Positions 39,956-48,477 of a stretch of 64,000 bases of DNA are shown here, piece after piece. The stretch spans positions 1 through 64,000 of the forward strand of contig CAWHKS010000003.1 in the NCBI GenBank assembly GCA_963829955.1. The letters run 5' to 3'. This stretch comes from DASTFY01 sp963829955. GTDB lineage: Bacteria > Actinomycetota > Acidimicrobiia > Acidimicrobiales > Ilumatobacteraceae. The translations under genes were made by a program, and so were the position numbers. Every line of letters begins with the position of its first letter. Position 1 is the stretch's first letter. The notes under the pieces were generated by a model that worked only from the letters and a program-made list of their open reading frames with translations, was not told the DNA's origin and did not search any database.

Positions 39956-40887
39956 GACGGCCGTCCGGTGAGGTCGAGCACGGCATCGGCGATCAGGTCC
40001 GGTCGCTCGATGTGGACGAAGTGGCCGACATCGGGGAGCACCTCGAAGCGGGCCCCGATGGGCAGGTAGGGGAGCACGTCGTCGGGCCGTGTCCCCCACC
40101 CCATCTCCTCGAGCTCCAGGCCGAGGACGGCCAGGAAGGGCATGCCGAGGCCGGGCATGCGCAAGAGCCCCCACTCCGGCCGCCACGGGCCGAAGCCGCC
40201 GAAGCGCATCATCGGATCGATCTTCCAACGCCAGCCGTCCGGGTCGTGCCGGGCACCGGTCGTGACGAGGTACCGCAGCCACTCGATGGGGAGGCGGGGG
40301 TTCATCCGTCCCCGCCGTCGGGCCAGCTCGTCGATCGTCCCCGGCTTGCGTTCGGCGTCCGCGGCCACCCGCCGGTGGTCGAGCCAGCCGGCCAGGTCGG
40401 TGGCCAGCATGCGGGTGCGGTCGTGGTTGGCGATGTCGGGCACGGGCCGGCGCGAGGGGAGGCCGTCGAGGTTCACGAGGTGGCTGAACCGGAACGGCTG
40501 GCAGTCGGCGAGCTGCATCATCAACCCGCCGCCCTTGGAGTGCCCGACGACGGGCGCCGGCCGGTCCGTCATGGCGGACATGACGGCGACGGCGTCGCGG
40601 AGGTCCGCCTCCCACGAGTAGAGCGCGGCGCGGTCGCTGTCGCCGTGGCCGCGCTGGTCCCAGGCGACGACGCGCCAGCCGCCGTCGGCGAGGCGGGGCG
40701 CCAGCAGGTCGAACGTGCGGGCGAAGTCGAACCCGCCGTGGGCGAGGAAGAGCGGCGGCGCGTCCTCGTCGCCCCACTCGTAGGTGGCGATCCCCATGCC
40801 GGAGGCATTGACCCGGGCCGTGCGGGACGGCGCGGCGGCGCCGGGGTAGGTCACCGCCGCGGGGTCGTCGGCCTCCGGATCGGGCAT
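39952..40887 (-). CDS. Alpha/beta hydrolase
   Basis: A 311-aa hydrolase with all expected elements: LFLAHGGFDFARTFDLLAP (HGG oxyanion hole), WDQRGHGDSDRA, and GHSKGGGLMMQLA (nucleophile Ser in GHSKG). The C-terminal His motif is VLPDVGHFVHIERP. TAGGGT (reverse strand, 40899-40894) is 6 nt before the ATG, consistent with leaderless transcription. The GTGA-coupled second hydrolase follows. The substrate is unknown. Confidence 0.8.
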   Translation of the reverse strand: MPDPEADDPAAVTYPGAAAPSRTARVNASGMGIATYEWGDEDAPPLFLAHGGFDFARTFDLLAPRLADGGWRVVAWDQRGHGDSDRAALYSWEADLRDAVAVMSAMTDRPAPVVGHSKGGGLMMQLADCQPFRFSHLVNLDGLPSRRPVPDIANHDRTRMLATDLAGWLDHRRVAADAERKPGTIDELARRRGRMNPRLPIEWLRYLVTTGARHDPDGWRWKIDPMMRFGGFGPWRPEWGLLRMPGLGMPFLAVLGLELEEMGWGTRPDDVLPYLPIGARFEVLPDVGHFVHIERPDLIADAVLDLTGRPS

Positions 40888-41009
40888 CTCGCCACCCTAC
40901 GCGGACCTCCTGGCGCGTCCCGGCCCGACCAGGACCGGCTGCGGGCCTGACCAGGTCCGGCCGTAAGCGTGGCGGGTACGCTCGCTGGCCGGACGCTGGA
41001 GGAATTGGC

Positions 41010-41366
41010 ATGGCCCGGGGTGGACCGTTGGTGCCGCGCAGGCTGCGGGTCGCTGGGTTGGCCGGCGCGGCCGCGCTCGCCCAGGTGCTGGTGGGCTGCG
41101 GCGACGAGCCGGTCACGCCGACGCGTGAGACGGTCCTCCCTCCGCTGCCCACGGTCACGACCACGATCGCCGTCACGACCACGGTGGCGCCGGTCTTCTA
41201 TGTCGTGGCGGAGGGCGACAACCTGGCCGGCATCGCCCAGAAGTACGGCATCACCGTGGCCGATCTCATCGCGGCCAACGCCATCGCCGACCCCAACCGC
41301 ATCGAGGTCGGCCAGCAGCTCGTGGTGCCACCGCCTCCCGCGCCGCCCACGTCCGCAGCGGGGTAG
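41010..41366 (+). CDS. LysM-domain lipoprotein
   Basis: A 118-aa protein with a signal peptide (LRVAGLAGAAALAQVLVGC, lipobox VGC) and a Thr/Pro linker. A single LysM domain follows: YVVAEGDNLAGIAQKYGITVADLIAANAI then IEVGQQLVVPP. It anchors in the membrane by lipidation and binds peptidoglycan. ATG 41010 follows a GGAGG ribosome site. Confidence 0.85.
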   Translation: MARGGPLVPRRLRVAGLAGAAALAQVLVGCGDEPVTPTRETVLPPLPTVTTTIAVTTTVAPVFYVVAEGDNLAGIAQKYGITVADLIAANAIADPNRIEVGQQLVVPPPPAPPTSAAG

Positions 41367-41375
41367 CGGAGGCGG

Positions 41376-43346
41376 TCAGCGCTCGGCCGCGCCGGAGAGC
41401 GCGGCGCGGTGCTCCTCGGTGAAGTGCGCGATGTCGTCCATGATCCGCGCCAGCTCGAAGTCCTTCGGCGTGTAGACGGCCCGGACCCCCGCGGCCAGCA
41501 GTTCGGCGCGGTCCTCCTCGGGGATGATGCCGCCGACGACCACCGGTGCGTCGACTCCCTCCGACGCCAGCTCCGCCAGGACCTGGGGGACCAGCTCGCG
41601 GTGGCTGCCCGAGAGCACGGACAGCCCGATGACGTCGGGATCCTCGTCCCGGGCCGAGGCCGCGATCTGTTCGGGGGTCAGGCGGATCCCCGAGTACACG
41701 ACCTCCATGCCGGCATCTCGGGCGGCGACCGCGATCTGCTCGGCGCCGTTGGAATGGCCGTCGAGCCCGGGCTTGGCCACCAGGAGGCGGGGCGGGCCCC
41801 CGGCTAATCCACTCACCCGTGCGGCCACCGAGGCCAGGTCGCGCGAGCGCCCGCCGCTGGCCCCGCCCACTCCCGTCGGGGCGCGGTACTCACCGAACAC
41901 CTCCCGCAGGGCGCCGGCCCACTCGCCGGTCGTGCCGCCGGCCCGGGCCAGCGCGACCGTCGCCGGCATGAGGTTGGCCCCGCTCTCGGTGGTCTCGGCC
42001 ACCCGGCGCAACTCGTCCAGGGCGACGGCCACGGCAGCCGCGTCGCGGTCCTTCCGCCAGCGCTCGACGTCGGCGACCATCTCGGCCTCGACCGCGGGGT
42101 CGACGCGGACGATGGCGCCCGCGCCGCCGAGCGGCGAGGACGTCGTCTCGGTGAAGCGGTTGACGCCGACCACGACCTGCTCGCCGCTCTCGATGCGACG
42201 TGAGCGAGCCGCCATGGAGCGGACGAGCCGGGCCTTGAGCTCGTCGACGGCCTCGAACGCCCCGCCCAGCTCCAGGACCTCGCCCAGCTCGGCCTCGGCC
42301 GCGTCGCGCAGCTCGGCCGTCCGGGCCTCGACGACGTGGCTGCCCTCGAAGATGTCCTCGTACTCCAGCAGGTCGGACTCGAAGGCCAGGACTTGTTGCA
42401 TCCGCAATGACCATTGCTGGTCCCATGGTGTGGGTAGGCCGAGCGCCTCGTTCCACGCCGGGAGCTGCACGCTGCGGGCCCGGGCCCGCTTCGACAGCGT
42501 CACGGCCAGCATCTCCAGCACGATGCGCTGGACGTTGTTCTCCGGCTGCGCCTCCGTCAGGCCCAGCGAGTTGACCTGCACCCCGTAGCGGAGCCGGCGC
42601 AACTTGGGATCCTCCACGCCGTAGCGCTCGAGCGTGATCCGGTCCCACAGCTCGGCCAGTGCCCGCAGCTTGCAGATCTCCTCGATGAAGCGGATGCCGG
42701 CGTTGACGAAGAACGAGATCGAGCCGACGACGGCCGGGAACCGGTCCGTCGGCACCTGGCCCGAGTCCCGCACGGCGTCCAGCACGCCCACGGCATCGGC
42801 CAAGGCGTACGCGACCTCCTGCACCGGGGTCGCGCCCGCCTCCTGCAGGTGGTAGCTGCAGACGTTGATCGGGTTCCACGCCGGCGCGTGCTCGCTGCAC
42901 CAAGCGATGACGTCGACGGTGAGCCGGCGGCTGGGACCGGGCGGATAGATGTGGGTGCCGCGCGACAGATACTCCTTGACGATGTCGTTCTGCGTGGTGC
43001 CCCGCAGCTCGCTCGACAGGACGCCCTGCTCCTCGGCGTTGGCCACGTAGAGCCCGAGCAGCCAGGGCGCCGTGGCGTTGATGGTCATCGAAGTGTTCAT
43101 GGCGCCGGGCGGGATGCCGTCCATGAGGGTGCGCATGTGCCCCAGGTGGGCGACGGGAACACCGACCTTGCCCACCTCGCCCCGGGCCAGCGGGTGGTCC
43201 GGGTCGTACCCGGTCTGGGTGGGCAGGTCGAAGGCGATGGACAGGCCGGTCTGTCCCTTGGCCAGGTTCGAGCGGTAGAGCGCGTTGGAGGCCGAGGCCG
43301 TCGAATGCCCCGAGTAGGTCCGCATCATCCACGGCCTGTCGCCCAT
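41376..43346 (-). CDS. Ethylmalonyl-CoA mutase-like, B12-dependent acyl-CoA mutase
   Basis: A 656-aa single-chain mutase. The N-terminal barrel opens RPWMMRTYSGHSTASASNA and has LYRSNLAKGQTGLSIAFDLP and QTGYDPDHPLARGEVGKVG, features of the Ecm/MeaA branch rather than of classical methylmalonyl-CoA mutase. The B12-binding domain carries the DxHxxG motif in KPGLDGHSNGAEQIA (residues about 547-562). CAGACT (reverse strand) sits 6 nt before the ATG. It would act in the ethylmalonyl-CoA pathway with a crotonyl-CoA carboxylase not present in this window. The 3-hydroxyacyl-CoA dehydrogenase next door fits the same carbon flow. Confidence 0.88.
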   Translation of the reverse strand: MGDRPWMMRTYSGHSTASASNALYRSNLAKGQTGLSIAFDLPTQTGYDPDHPLARGEVGKVGVPVAHLGHMRTLMDGIPPGAMNTSMTINATAPWLLGLYVANAEEQGVLSSELRGTTQNDIVKEYLSRGTHIYPPGPSRRLTVDVIAWCSEHAPAWNPINVCSYHLQEAGATPVQEVAYALADAVGVLDAVRDSGQVPTDRFPAVVGSISFFVNAGIRFIEEICKLRALAELWDRITLERYGVEDPKLRRLRYGVQVNSLGLTEAQPENNVQRIVLEMLAVTLSKRARARSVQLPAWNEALGLPTPWDQQWSLRMQQVLAFESDLLEYEDIFEGSHVVEARTAELRDAAEAELGEVLELGGAFEAVDELKARLVRSMAARSRRIESGEQVVVGVNRFTETTSSPLGGAGAIVRVDPAVEAEMVADVERWRKDRDAAAVAVALDELRRVAETTESGANLMPATVALARAGGTTGEWAGALREVFGEYRAPTGVGGASGGRSRDLASVAARVSGLAGGPPRLLVAKPGLDGHSNGAEQIAVAARDAGMEVVYSGIRLTPEQIAASARDEDPDVIGLSVLSGSHRELVPQVLAELASEGVDAPVVVGGIIPEEDRAELLAAGVRAVYTPKDFELARIMDDIAHFTEEHRAALSGAAER

Positions 43347-43597
43347 GGTTTCAGTCTGCCCCGATCACGAGCGACGAGCACGGTGTGCACCCGACCGCAC
43401 GCTCGGTGACGGTGGCGTCACGGCGGGGGGTCCGCGGCGGCCGGTGGGTGGACCAGGCCGGACGGCGACGAGAAATGGCTGGGCAGGTCGTTGCGTCTGG
43501 AACTACCTTCGGCAAGCACGACGTGGGGTGCCGGGCCGCCATCATCCCCCCGATGGCAACCGGTCCCCACGAGATCGCAAGGGCCTCCCCCGGGGCC

Positions 43598-43628
43598 ATG
43601 GGGTGACCGGCCATGTCGGTCACCCCAT
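43598..43628. terminator. 11-bp perfect hairpin overlapping the aat stop
   Basis: ATGGGGTGACC (43598-43608) pairs exactly with GGTCACCCCAT (43618-43628) over a 9-base loop. The aat stop codon (43620-43622) lies inside the right arm. No T-tract follows, so a factor-dependent terminator or operator is possible. It lies in the 270-base gap before the mutase, in which no gene was found. Confidence 0.4.
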
Positions 43629-44342
43629 CGGCTTTCCGGTGGTGTCCCTGCTGTCTGTGTCACGGAGTGCGTCGGCCAGGCGGGTCAGGTACTCCTGCCG
43701 GCGGACGGCGATCGCGCCGAGCGTCGCCAGATGGGGCGTGAGCCACTGCACGTCGAGCAGGGTGGCGCCGCTGGCCCGCAGCAGCTCGACCAGCGCCACG
43801 AGGGCGACCTTCGACCCGTCCCGAAACAGGTGCACCATCGACTCGCCGGCGAAGAGGCCGCCGAGGCGGAGCCCGTACAGACCGCCGGCCAGCTCCCCGT
43901 GCTCGGTCCAGGCCTCGACGCTGTGGGCCCAGCCCAGCTCATGGAGACGGTTGTATGCGTCGATGATCGACGGCGTGATCCAACCGTGCGGGCGGTCGGC
44001 GCCGGCGCAGGCGGCGATGACGCCCGCGAAGTCACGGTCGACGCTCACGCCGTACCGGCGGCAGCTCCGGCGCAGCGACCGCGAAGGCCGGAAGGTGTCG
44101 AGCGGGATGATCCCCCGCTCCACCGGTGACCACCAGCCGAGGTGGCGGTGGTCGGCGTGCATCGGGAAGAGGCCCTGGCGATAGGCGCGCAGGATCGTCC
44201 CCGGCTCCAGGTCTCCACCGATGGCGACGAGGTCCTCCGTGCCGTACTCGGCGGGGCGGGGGAACCCCCAAGGGCTCGGCGGGGGCTCGACCGGCCGGCG
44301 GTCCCAGGCGTCCGCACCCTCGATCACGGTGGGGGTGCTCAC
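43620..44342 (-). CDS. aat: Leucyl/phenylalanyl-tRNA--protein transferase
   Basis: A 240-aa N-end-rule enzyme. FPRPAEYGTEDLVAIGGDLEPGTILRAYRQGLFPM is the Aat signature, followed by GWWSPVERGIIPLD, the conserved Trp-Trp-Ser-Pro block. GWITPSIIDAYNRLHELGWAHSVEAW and FAGESMVHLFRDGSKVALVAL are also present. It adds Leu/Phe from aminoacyl-tRNA to N-terminal Arg/Lys of proteins. It lies 31 bases after the hydroxyacyl-CoA dehydrogenase gene on the same strand. Confidence 0.95.
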   Translation of the reverse strand: MSTPTVIEGADAWDRRPVEPPPSPWGFPRPAEYGTEDLVAIGGDLEPGTILRAYRQGLFPMHADHRHLGWWSPVERGIIPLDTFRPSRSLRRSCRRYGVSVDRDFAGVIAACAGADRPHGWITPSIIDAYNRLHELGWAHSVEAWTEHGELAGGLYGLRLGGLFAGESMVHLFRDGSKVALVALVELLRASGATLLDVQWLTPHLATLGAIAVRRQEYLTRLADALRDTDSRDTTGKPMG

Positions 44343-44373
44343 AGGAGGTCGGTCCGGGCGGGCGCCCGGGGGA

Positions 44374-45237
44374 TCAGCTCGCGTAGGAGTAGAAGCCCTG
44401 ACCGCTCTTGCGGCCCAACCGGCCGGCGGTCACCATCCGCCGCAGCAGCGGGACGGCCGCGTAATTGGGATCGCGGAACTCCTCGTAGAGCGCGTCGAGG
44501 ATGGACACGGACGTGTCCAGTCCGACGAGGTCGAGCAGGGCGAAGGGGCCCATCGGGAAGTTGCACCCACCCTGCATGGCGGTGTCGATGCCCTCCATCG
44601 ACGCCGTGCCGCTCTCCAGCATCCGTACGGCGTTGTTGAGGTACGGGAAGAGCAGGGCGTTGACCACGAACCCGGCGCGGTCGGCCACTTCGACCGGCTC
44701 CTTCTGACAGGCGATGGCGAAGGCGCGGACCGACTCGACGGTCTGGTCGTTGGCGGTGAGTGGCCGCACGATCTCCACCAGCCGCATCACCGGCGCCGGG
44801 TTGAAGAAGTGCAGCCCGCACACCCGGTCGGGCCGCTGCGTCTGCACCGCCAGCTCGACGATCGGGAGCGTCGAGGTGTTGGAGGCGAAGATGGCCTCGG
44901 GCTGGACGACCTCCTCGAGCTCGGCGAACAGCGCCTTCTTGACGGCCAGGTCCTCGACGACCGACTCGATGACCAGATCGCACTCGATGAGAGCATCGAG
45001 CTGGTCGGTGCCCGACACCCGCCCCAGCACGTCGGCCTGCTCGTCGGCGGTGAGCTTGCCCTTGGCCACCTGGCGGTCGAGGTTGCGGCCCAGCCCGGCC
45101 AGCAGGGCGTCGGCCGACGCGCGGCTGCGGGACCGCACGATCACCTCGCAGCCGGCCTTGGCCGCCACCTCCGCCAGGCCCGAGCCCATGATCCCCGAGC
45201 CGAGGACCCCTACGCGCTTGATCACCGTCCCTGCCAT
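44374..45237 (-). CDS. hbd: 3-hydroxybutyryl-CoA dehydrogenase
   Basis: A 287-aa enzyme. The NAD-binding Rossmann motif is VGVLGSGIMGSGLAEVAAKAG, the catalytic His-Glu pair lies in LHFFNPAPVMRLVEIV, and the C-terminal dimer domain has GFVVNALLFPYLNNAVRML. TAACAT (reverse strand, 45249-45244) is 6 nt before the ATG, a clear leaderless arrangement. It is upstream of aat. It catalyses acetoacetyl-CoA/3-hydroxybutyryl-CoA interconversion, relevant to the mutase nearby or to fatty-acid degradation. Confidence 0.92.
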   Translation of the reverse strand: MAGTVIKRVGVLGSGIMGSGLAEVAAKAGCEVIVRSRSRASADALLAGLGRNLDRQVAKGKLTADEQADVLGRVSGTDQLDALIECDLVIESVVEDLAVKKALFAELEEVVQPEAIFASNTSTLPIVELAVQTQRPDRVCGLHFFNPAPVMRLVEIVRPLTANDQTVESVRAFAIACQKEPVEVADRAGFVVNALLFPYLNNAVRMLESGTASMEGIDTAMQGGCNFPMGPFALLDLVGLDTSVSILDALYEEFRDPNYAAVPLLRRMVTAGRLGRKSGQGFYSYAS

Positions 45238-45333
45238 CGCCGCATGTTACCGATGGGTAAGGAGGCGTGGAAGTCGCCGGCGCGGCCGCGGGACCGCCCT
45301 TGGCGGCGGGCGTGACGGATGACCGCGGGGCGA

Positions 45334-45348
45334 GGTGACGGCGTCACC
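45334..45348. promoter_or_regulatory. Palindrome GGTGACG-G-CGTCACC between hbd and the phosphatase
   Basis: A 15-bp palindrome with 7-bp perfect arms around one central base lies between the divergent hbd and tyrosine-phosphatase promoters, about 30 bases before the TACCCT -10. It could be an operator. No cognate regulator is identified. Confidence 0.35.
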
Positions 45349-45392
45349 CACTGGCCACGGTTCGGAAACCTGCCCTCGGTACCCTGAACTAC

Positions 45393-46157
45393 GTGCCCAC
45401 CATCGCCGAACCCGACCGCCGCCTGATCCTCGAAGCCGTCCACAACTTCCGGGACCTCGGCGGCTATCCGACGGGTGATGGCCGGGTCACGCGCTGGCGC
45501 ACCCTCTATCGGGCCGACGGTCTTCAGCGGTGCTCCCCCGCCGACGTGGAGACGCTGCGGGCTCTCGACCTGCACACCGTGATCGATCTCCGGACCGACC
45601 GTGAGCTGGAGGAGCGGGGTCGCTTCCCGGTGGACCTGTACCCGGTGACGTTCCACCACCTGCCGGTCATCGACGTCACGTGGGACGTCGAGAGCGTCGG
45701 CGACCACGACCGGGCCGCCGACTTCCTGTTCCACCAGTACCGCTCGTTGCTGGCCTACGGCGAGCCGCTGTTCGCCAAGGCCTTCCACCTGCTCGGGCTC
45801 CCCGGCGCCCTCCCGGCCGTCTTCCACTGCGCCGCCGGGAAGGACCGCACGGGCATCCTCGCCGCGCTGATCCTGGCTGCGATGGGTGTTCCCCACGAGC
45901 TGGTCAGCGAGGACTACGGCCTGTCCCGCGGCGCCATCGAGCGGACCCGTGAGTGGGCGCTCGTCCACAACCCCGAGCTGGCCGCGGTCTGGGACACCGT
46001 GCCGGCCAACCACATGGCGGCCGAGCCGGAGGCCATCTCCCACTTCCTCGAGGTGCTGGCCGACGAGCACGGGTCGGTGCGCAACTACGTCGTGTCGATC
46101 GGCGTGCCCAACGCGCTGCTGCTCCACCTGGAGTCGGCGCTGCTGACCTCTCCCTGA
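45393..46157 (+). CDS. Tyrosine-protein phosphatase (TpbA/PtpB-like, Y_phosphatase2/3)
   Basis: A 254-aa phosphatase. NFRDLGGYPTGDGRVTRWRTLYRA is the family N-terminus, and the catalytic P-loop is FHCAAGKDRTGILAALIL with Cys146 and Arg152. VIDLRTDRELEERGR lies before it. It resembles actinobacterial PtpB-like proteins acting on phosphotyrosine or phosphoinositides. TACCCT (45380-45385) is 7 nt before the GTG start, so it is probably leaderless. Confidence 0.86.
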   Translation: MPTIAEPDRRLILEAVHNFRDLGGYPTGDGRVTRWRTLYRADGLQRCSPADVETLRALDLHTVIDLRTDRELEERGRFPVDLYPVTFHHLPVIDVTWDVESVGDHDRAADFLFHQYRSLLAYGEPLFAKAFHLLGLPGALPAVFHCAAGKDRTGILAALILAAMGVPHELVSEDYGLSRGAIERTREWALVHNPELAAVWDTVPANHMAAEPEAISHFLEVLADEHGSVRNYVVSIGVPNALLLHLESALLTSP

Positions 46158-46227
46158 CGTCGCCGGGCCCTCGCCGGCCGGATCGGTAGCGTCGCGGCGT
46201 GGCCCCTCCGCGCCGGCGTCCGGGCCG

Positions 46228-46877
46228 GTGACCTATCCCGCGCCGATCGAGCAGGTCATGACCCCGCTCGATCAGGCCCTTCTCCGCTCGCGTCGGCATC
46301 GGCTGCTCGAGCGGGCCCAGGGCCGCGTCCTCGAGCTCGGCGGAGCCGGAGGCGTCAACTTCGAGCACTACGACGCCGCGAACATCAGCTCGGTCGTGGT
46401 TGTCGGGGCCGAGGGCCCGTCGCGGGCCCGGCTCGCGGCGCGGCGACGCGGCGGGGGATCCCGGGCTTCGAAGTGGTCGACCGAAGCTCCCTCGACGGGA
46501 TGGAGGACGAGTTCGACACCATCGTGGCCACCTTCACGCTCAGCGCACGCGGCGATCTCGAGCGGGACCTGCGGGCGCTGGCCCGCTGGCTGGCGGCGGA
46601 CGGGCGGCTGCTCTTCCTCGATCACAGCCCTCGCCGGCCGGCCGGCCGGGCCACCGAGCTGAGCCGGCCGCTCTGGCGGTTCCTGGCCGACGGCTTCGTG
46701 GCCGGTCGTGATCTGCCGGGGGCGTTGCGGACGTCCGGCTACACGATCGTCGACATCGAGCGCTTCGGGCTGGCGACGCTGACCCTCCCGCTACGGTCCT
46801 GCGTGGCGGGGGTGGCTCGGGTGCAGCGCCCGGGCGGCGTCCGCAGGATCGAGGGAAAGGTGAGAGGAGAGGCGTGA
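46228..46877 (+). CDS. SAM-dependent methyltransferase, frameshifted at 46453-46457
   Basis: Starts at GTG 46228. The first frame carries RVLELGGAGGVNFEHYD (motif I). Adding one G to the G5 run at 46453-46457 restores the second frame (IPGFEVVDRSSLDGME, then FDTIVATFTLSARGDL and DGRLLFLDHSPRRP) through to TGA 46877, about 216 residues. TAGCGT lies about 35 bases upstream. The stop overlaps the next start (GTGA). The break is in a homopolymer and probably technical. Confidence 0.65.
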
Positions 46878-47551
46878 CCGGCACCTTGGCGCTGATCGGC
46901 GGGGGCGAGTTCGTGGCCACCGAGGAGCTCGACCGCGCCCTGCTCGAGTGCGCGGGGTCGCCCTCGGCGCTCGTCCTGCCCACCGCGGACGCCTTCGAGC
47001 ACCCCGAGCGGGCCGTGGCCCGGGCCGCGGAGTGGTTCGAGCGCCTCGGCGGCGCGGCTCGCGGCCTGCCCGTGCTCGGGCGGGCCGACGCCTTCGCCCC
47101 GGAGCACGTGGCTGCTGTGGCCGAGAGCCCGCTGACCTACCTCGTCGGTGACTCGCCCATGCACCTGCGGTCCGTGCTCAAGGACACGCCGTTGTGGGAC
47201 GCCCTGGTGTCGGCGCTGGCCGAGGGCGCCGTCGTGGCTGCCTCGGGCCCGGCGGCCATGGCCCTGTGCGATCCGATGACCGATCCGCGCGGCGGGGCGT
47301 TCACCCTCGGCCTCGGCCTGGCCCGCCCCATGGCGGTGGTGCCGGGGGCCGAGGCATGGTCCCACGACCGCCTGCACCGCACGCTGGGCCTCGGCCTGGC
47401 CTTCCCCGTCGTCACCCTCCCCACCGGCGCCGCGGTGCTGCGGCGACCGGGCGGCTGGGAGCGTCACGGCGACGCCGTCGTCCACCTGGCCGGGGCCGAG
47501 GTCGACCTCGATGCCCTCCCGCTCGGGGAGGCTCCGGTCACGATTCCGTGA
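46874..47551 (+). CDS. Peptidase S51 / cyanophycinase-like protein
   Basis: A 225-aa protein. LALIGGGEFVATEELDRAL opens the fold, VVAASGPAAMALCDPM holds the serine position (equivalent to GTSAGA of S51 peptidases), and VVPGAEAWSHDRLHRTLG ends the core. The nucleophile region is altered, so activity is uncertain. It converges with the cyclophilin gene, overlapping 14 bases, and is coupled by GTGA to the upstream methyltransferase. Confidence 0.7.
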   Translation: MTGTLALIGGGEFVATEELDRALLECAGSPSALVLPTADAFEHPERAVARAAEWFERLGGAARGLPVLGRADAFAPEHVAAVAESPLTYLVGDSPMHLRSVLKDTPLWDALVSALAEGAVVAASGPAAMALCDPMTDPRGGAFTLGLGLARPMAVVPGAEAWSHDRLHRTLGLGLAFPVVTLPTGAAVLRRPGGWERHGDAVVHLAGAEVDLDALPLGEAPVTIP

Positions 47552-48347
47552 TCGTGACGGACGTGATCGTGGGCACCTCGCCCGCGGCACCGGCCGTCTC
47601 GAGCGCCGGGATGGTCGTGTCGAAGCCCTCGGTGACCTGGCCGAACAGCGAGTAGTTGGGCCCGTCGAACGGGGTGTCGGTCACGGTCACGAAGAACTGA
47701 CTGCCGTTGGTGTTCGGGCCCGAGTTGGCCATGGCCACCGAGCCTGCCGTGTAGACGAAGTCCGCGGCGGTCGATGGGAGCTCGTCGTCGAACTCGTAGC
47801 CGGGGCCGCCGGAGCCCGTGCCGTTCGGATCGCCGCCCTGGATGACCACAGGTTCGATGCGGTGGAACGTCAACCCGTCGTAGAAGTGGTAGCGGGACAG
47901 GACCACGAAGTTGTTGACGGTGTTCGGCGCCTTGGCCGTGTCGAGCGCCACCGTGAAGCTGCCTTCGCTGGTGTCGATGGTGGCGGTGTAGGTCTTCGCC
48001 GGGTCGATGCACATCGGCGGGGGGTTCTCGAAGCTGGATGCCCGCTCACTGGAGCCGTCCGCGGCCGGGCAGGGCGTCTCGCCGGTGATCGCCGCCCCGG
48101 GGATGGTGCTCGGTGCGACCGTCGTGGCCGTCGCGTCGGTCGTGAGCGTGGAATCCGAGGCATCGACCGTGCTGTCGTCCTCGCCGATGACGCGGGACAG
48201 CCCGAAGGCCGCCGCCAGCGCCACGATCACGATGAGGCCGATGCGGATCACCTTCTTGCGGGTGGTGCTGCGCCGCTGCTCGCGCTCGAGCTCGGCCAGG
48301 CGGGCCTGGCGGTTGGCCTTCTGTCGTTCCCGTTTGTCGGTGCCCAC
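47538..48347 (-). CDS. Membrane-anchored peptidylprolyl isomerase (cyclophilin)
   Basis: A 269-aa protein: a charged cytoplasmic N-terminus (QKANRQARLAELEREQRRSTTRKK), a TM helix (VIRIGLIVIVALAAAFGL), a Thr/Asp linker, and a cyclophilin domain with FYDGLTFHRIEPVVIQGGDPNGTGSGGPGYEF and NTNGSQFFVTV. It is a bacterial secreted/anchored PpiA type with external catalytic domain. TAGCCT (reverse strand, 48362-48357) is 9 nt before the GTG start. It is divergent from lysC. Confidence 0.9.
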   Translation of the reverse strand: MGTDKRERQKANRQARLAELEREQRRSTTRKKVIRIGLIVIVALAAAFGLSRVIGEDDSTVDASDSTLTTDATATTVAPSTIPGAAITGETPCPAADGSSERASSFENPPPMCIDPAKTYTATIDTSEGSFTVALDTAKAPNTVNNFVVLSRYHFYDGLTFHRIEPVVIQGGDPNGTGSGGPGYEFDDELPSTAADFVYTAGSVAMANSGPNTNGSQFFVTVTDTPFDGPNYSLFGQVTEGFDTTIPALETAGAAGEVPTITSVTITES

Positions 48348-48477
48348 GGAGGCGGCAGGCTACCGAGGGCGACGCCCGGCCGAACATCGGCCAGGGTCGC
48401 AGGCCGCGTCCGACCCGAGCCCGCAGGGAGCCAAACGCCCGGGTCCTGGCCGTGCCGGTCGCTACCGTGTGGTCCCC

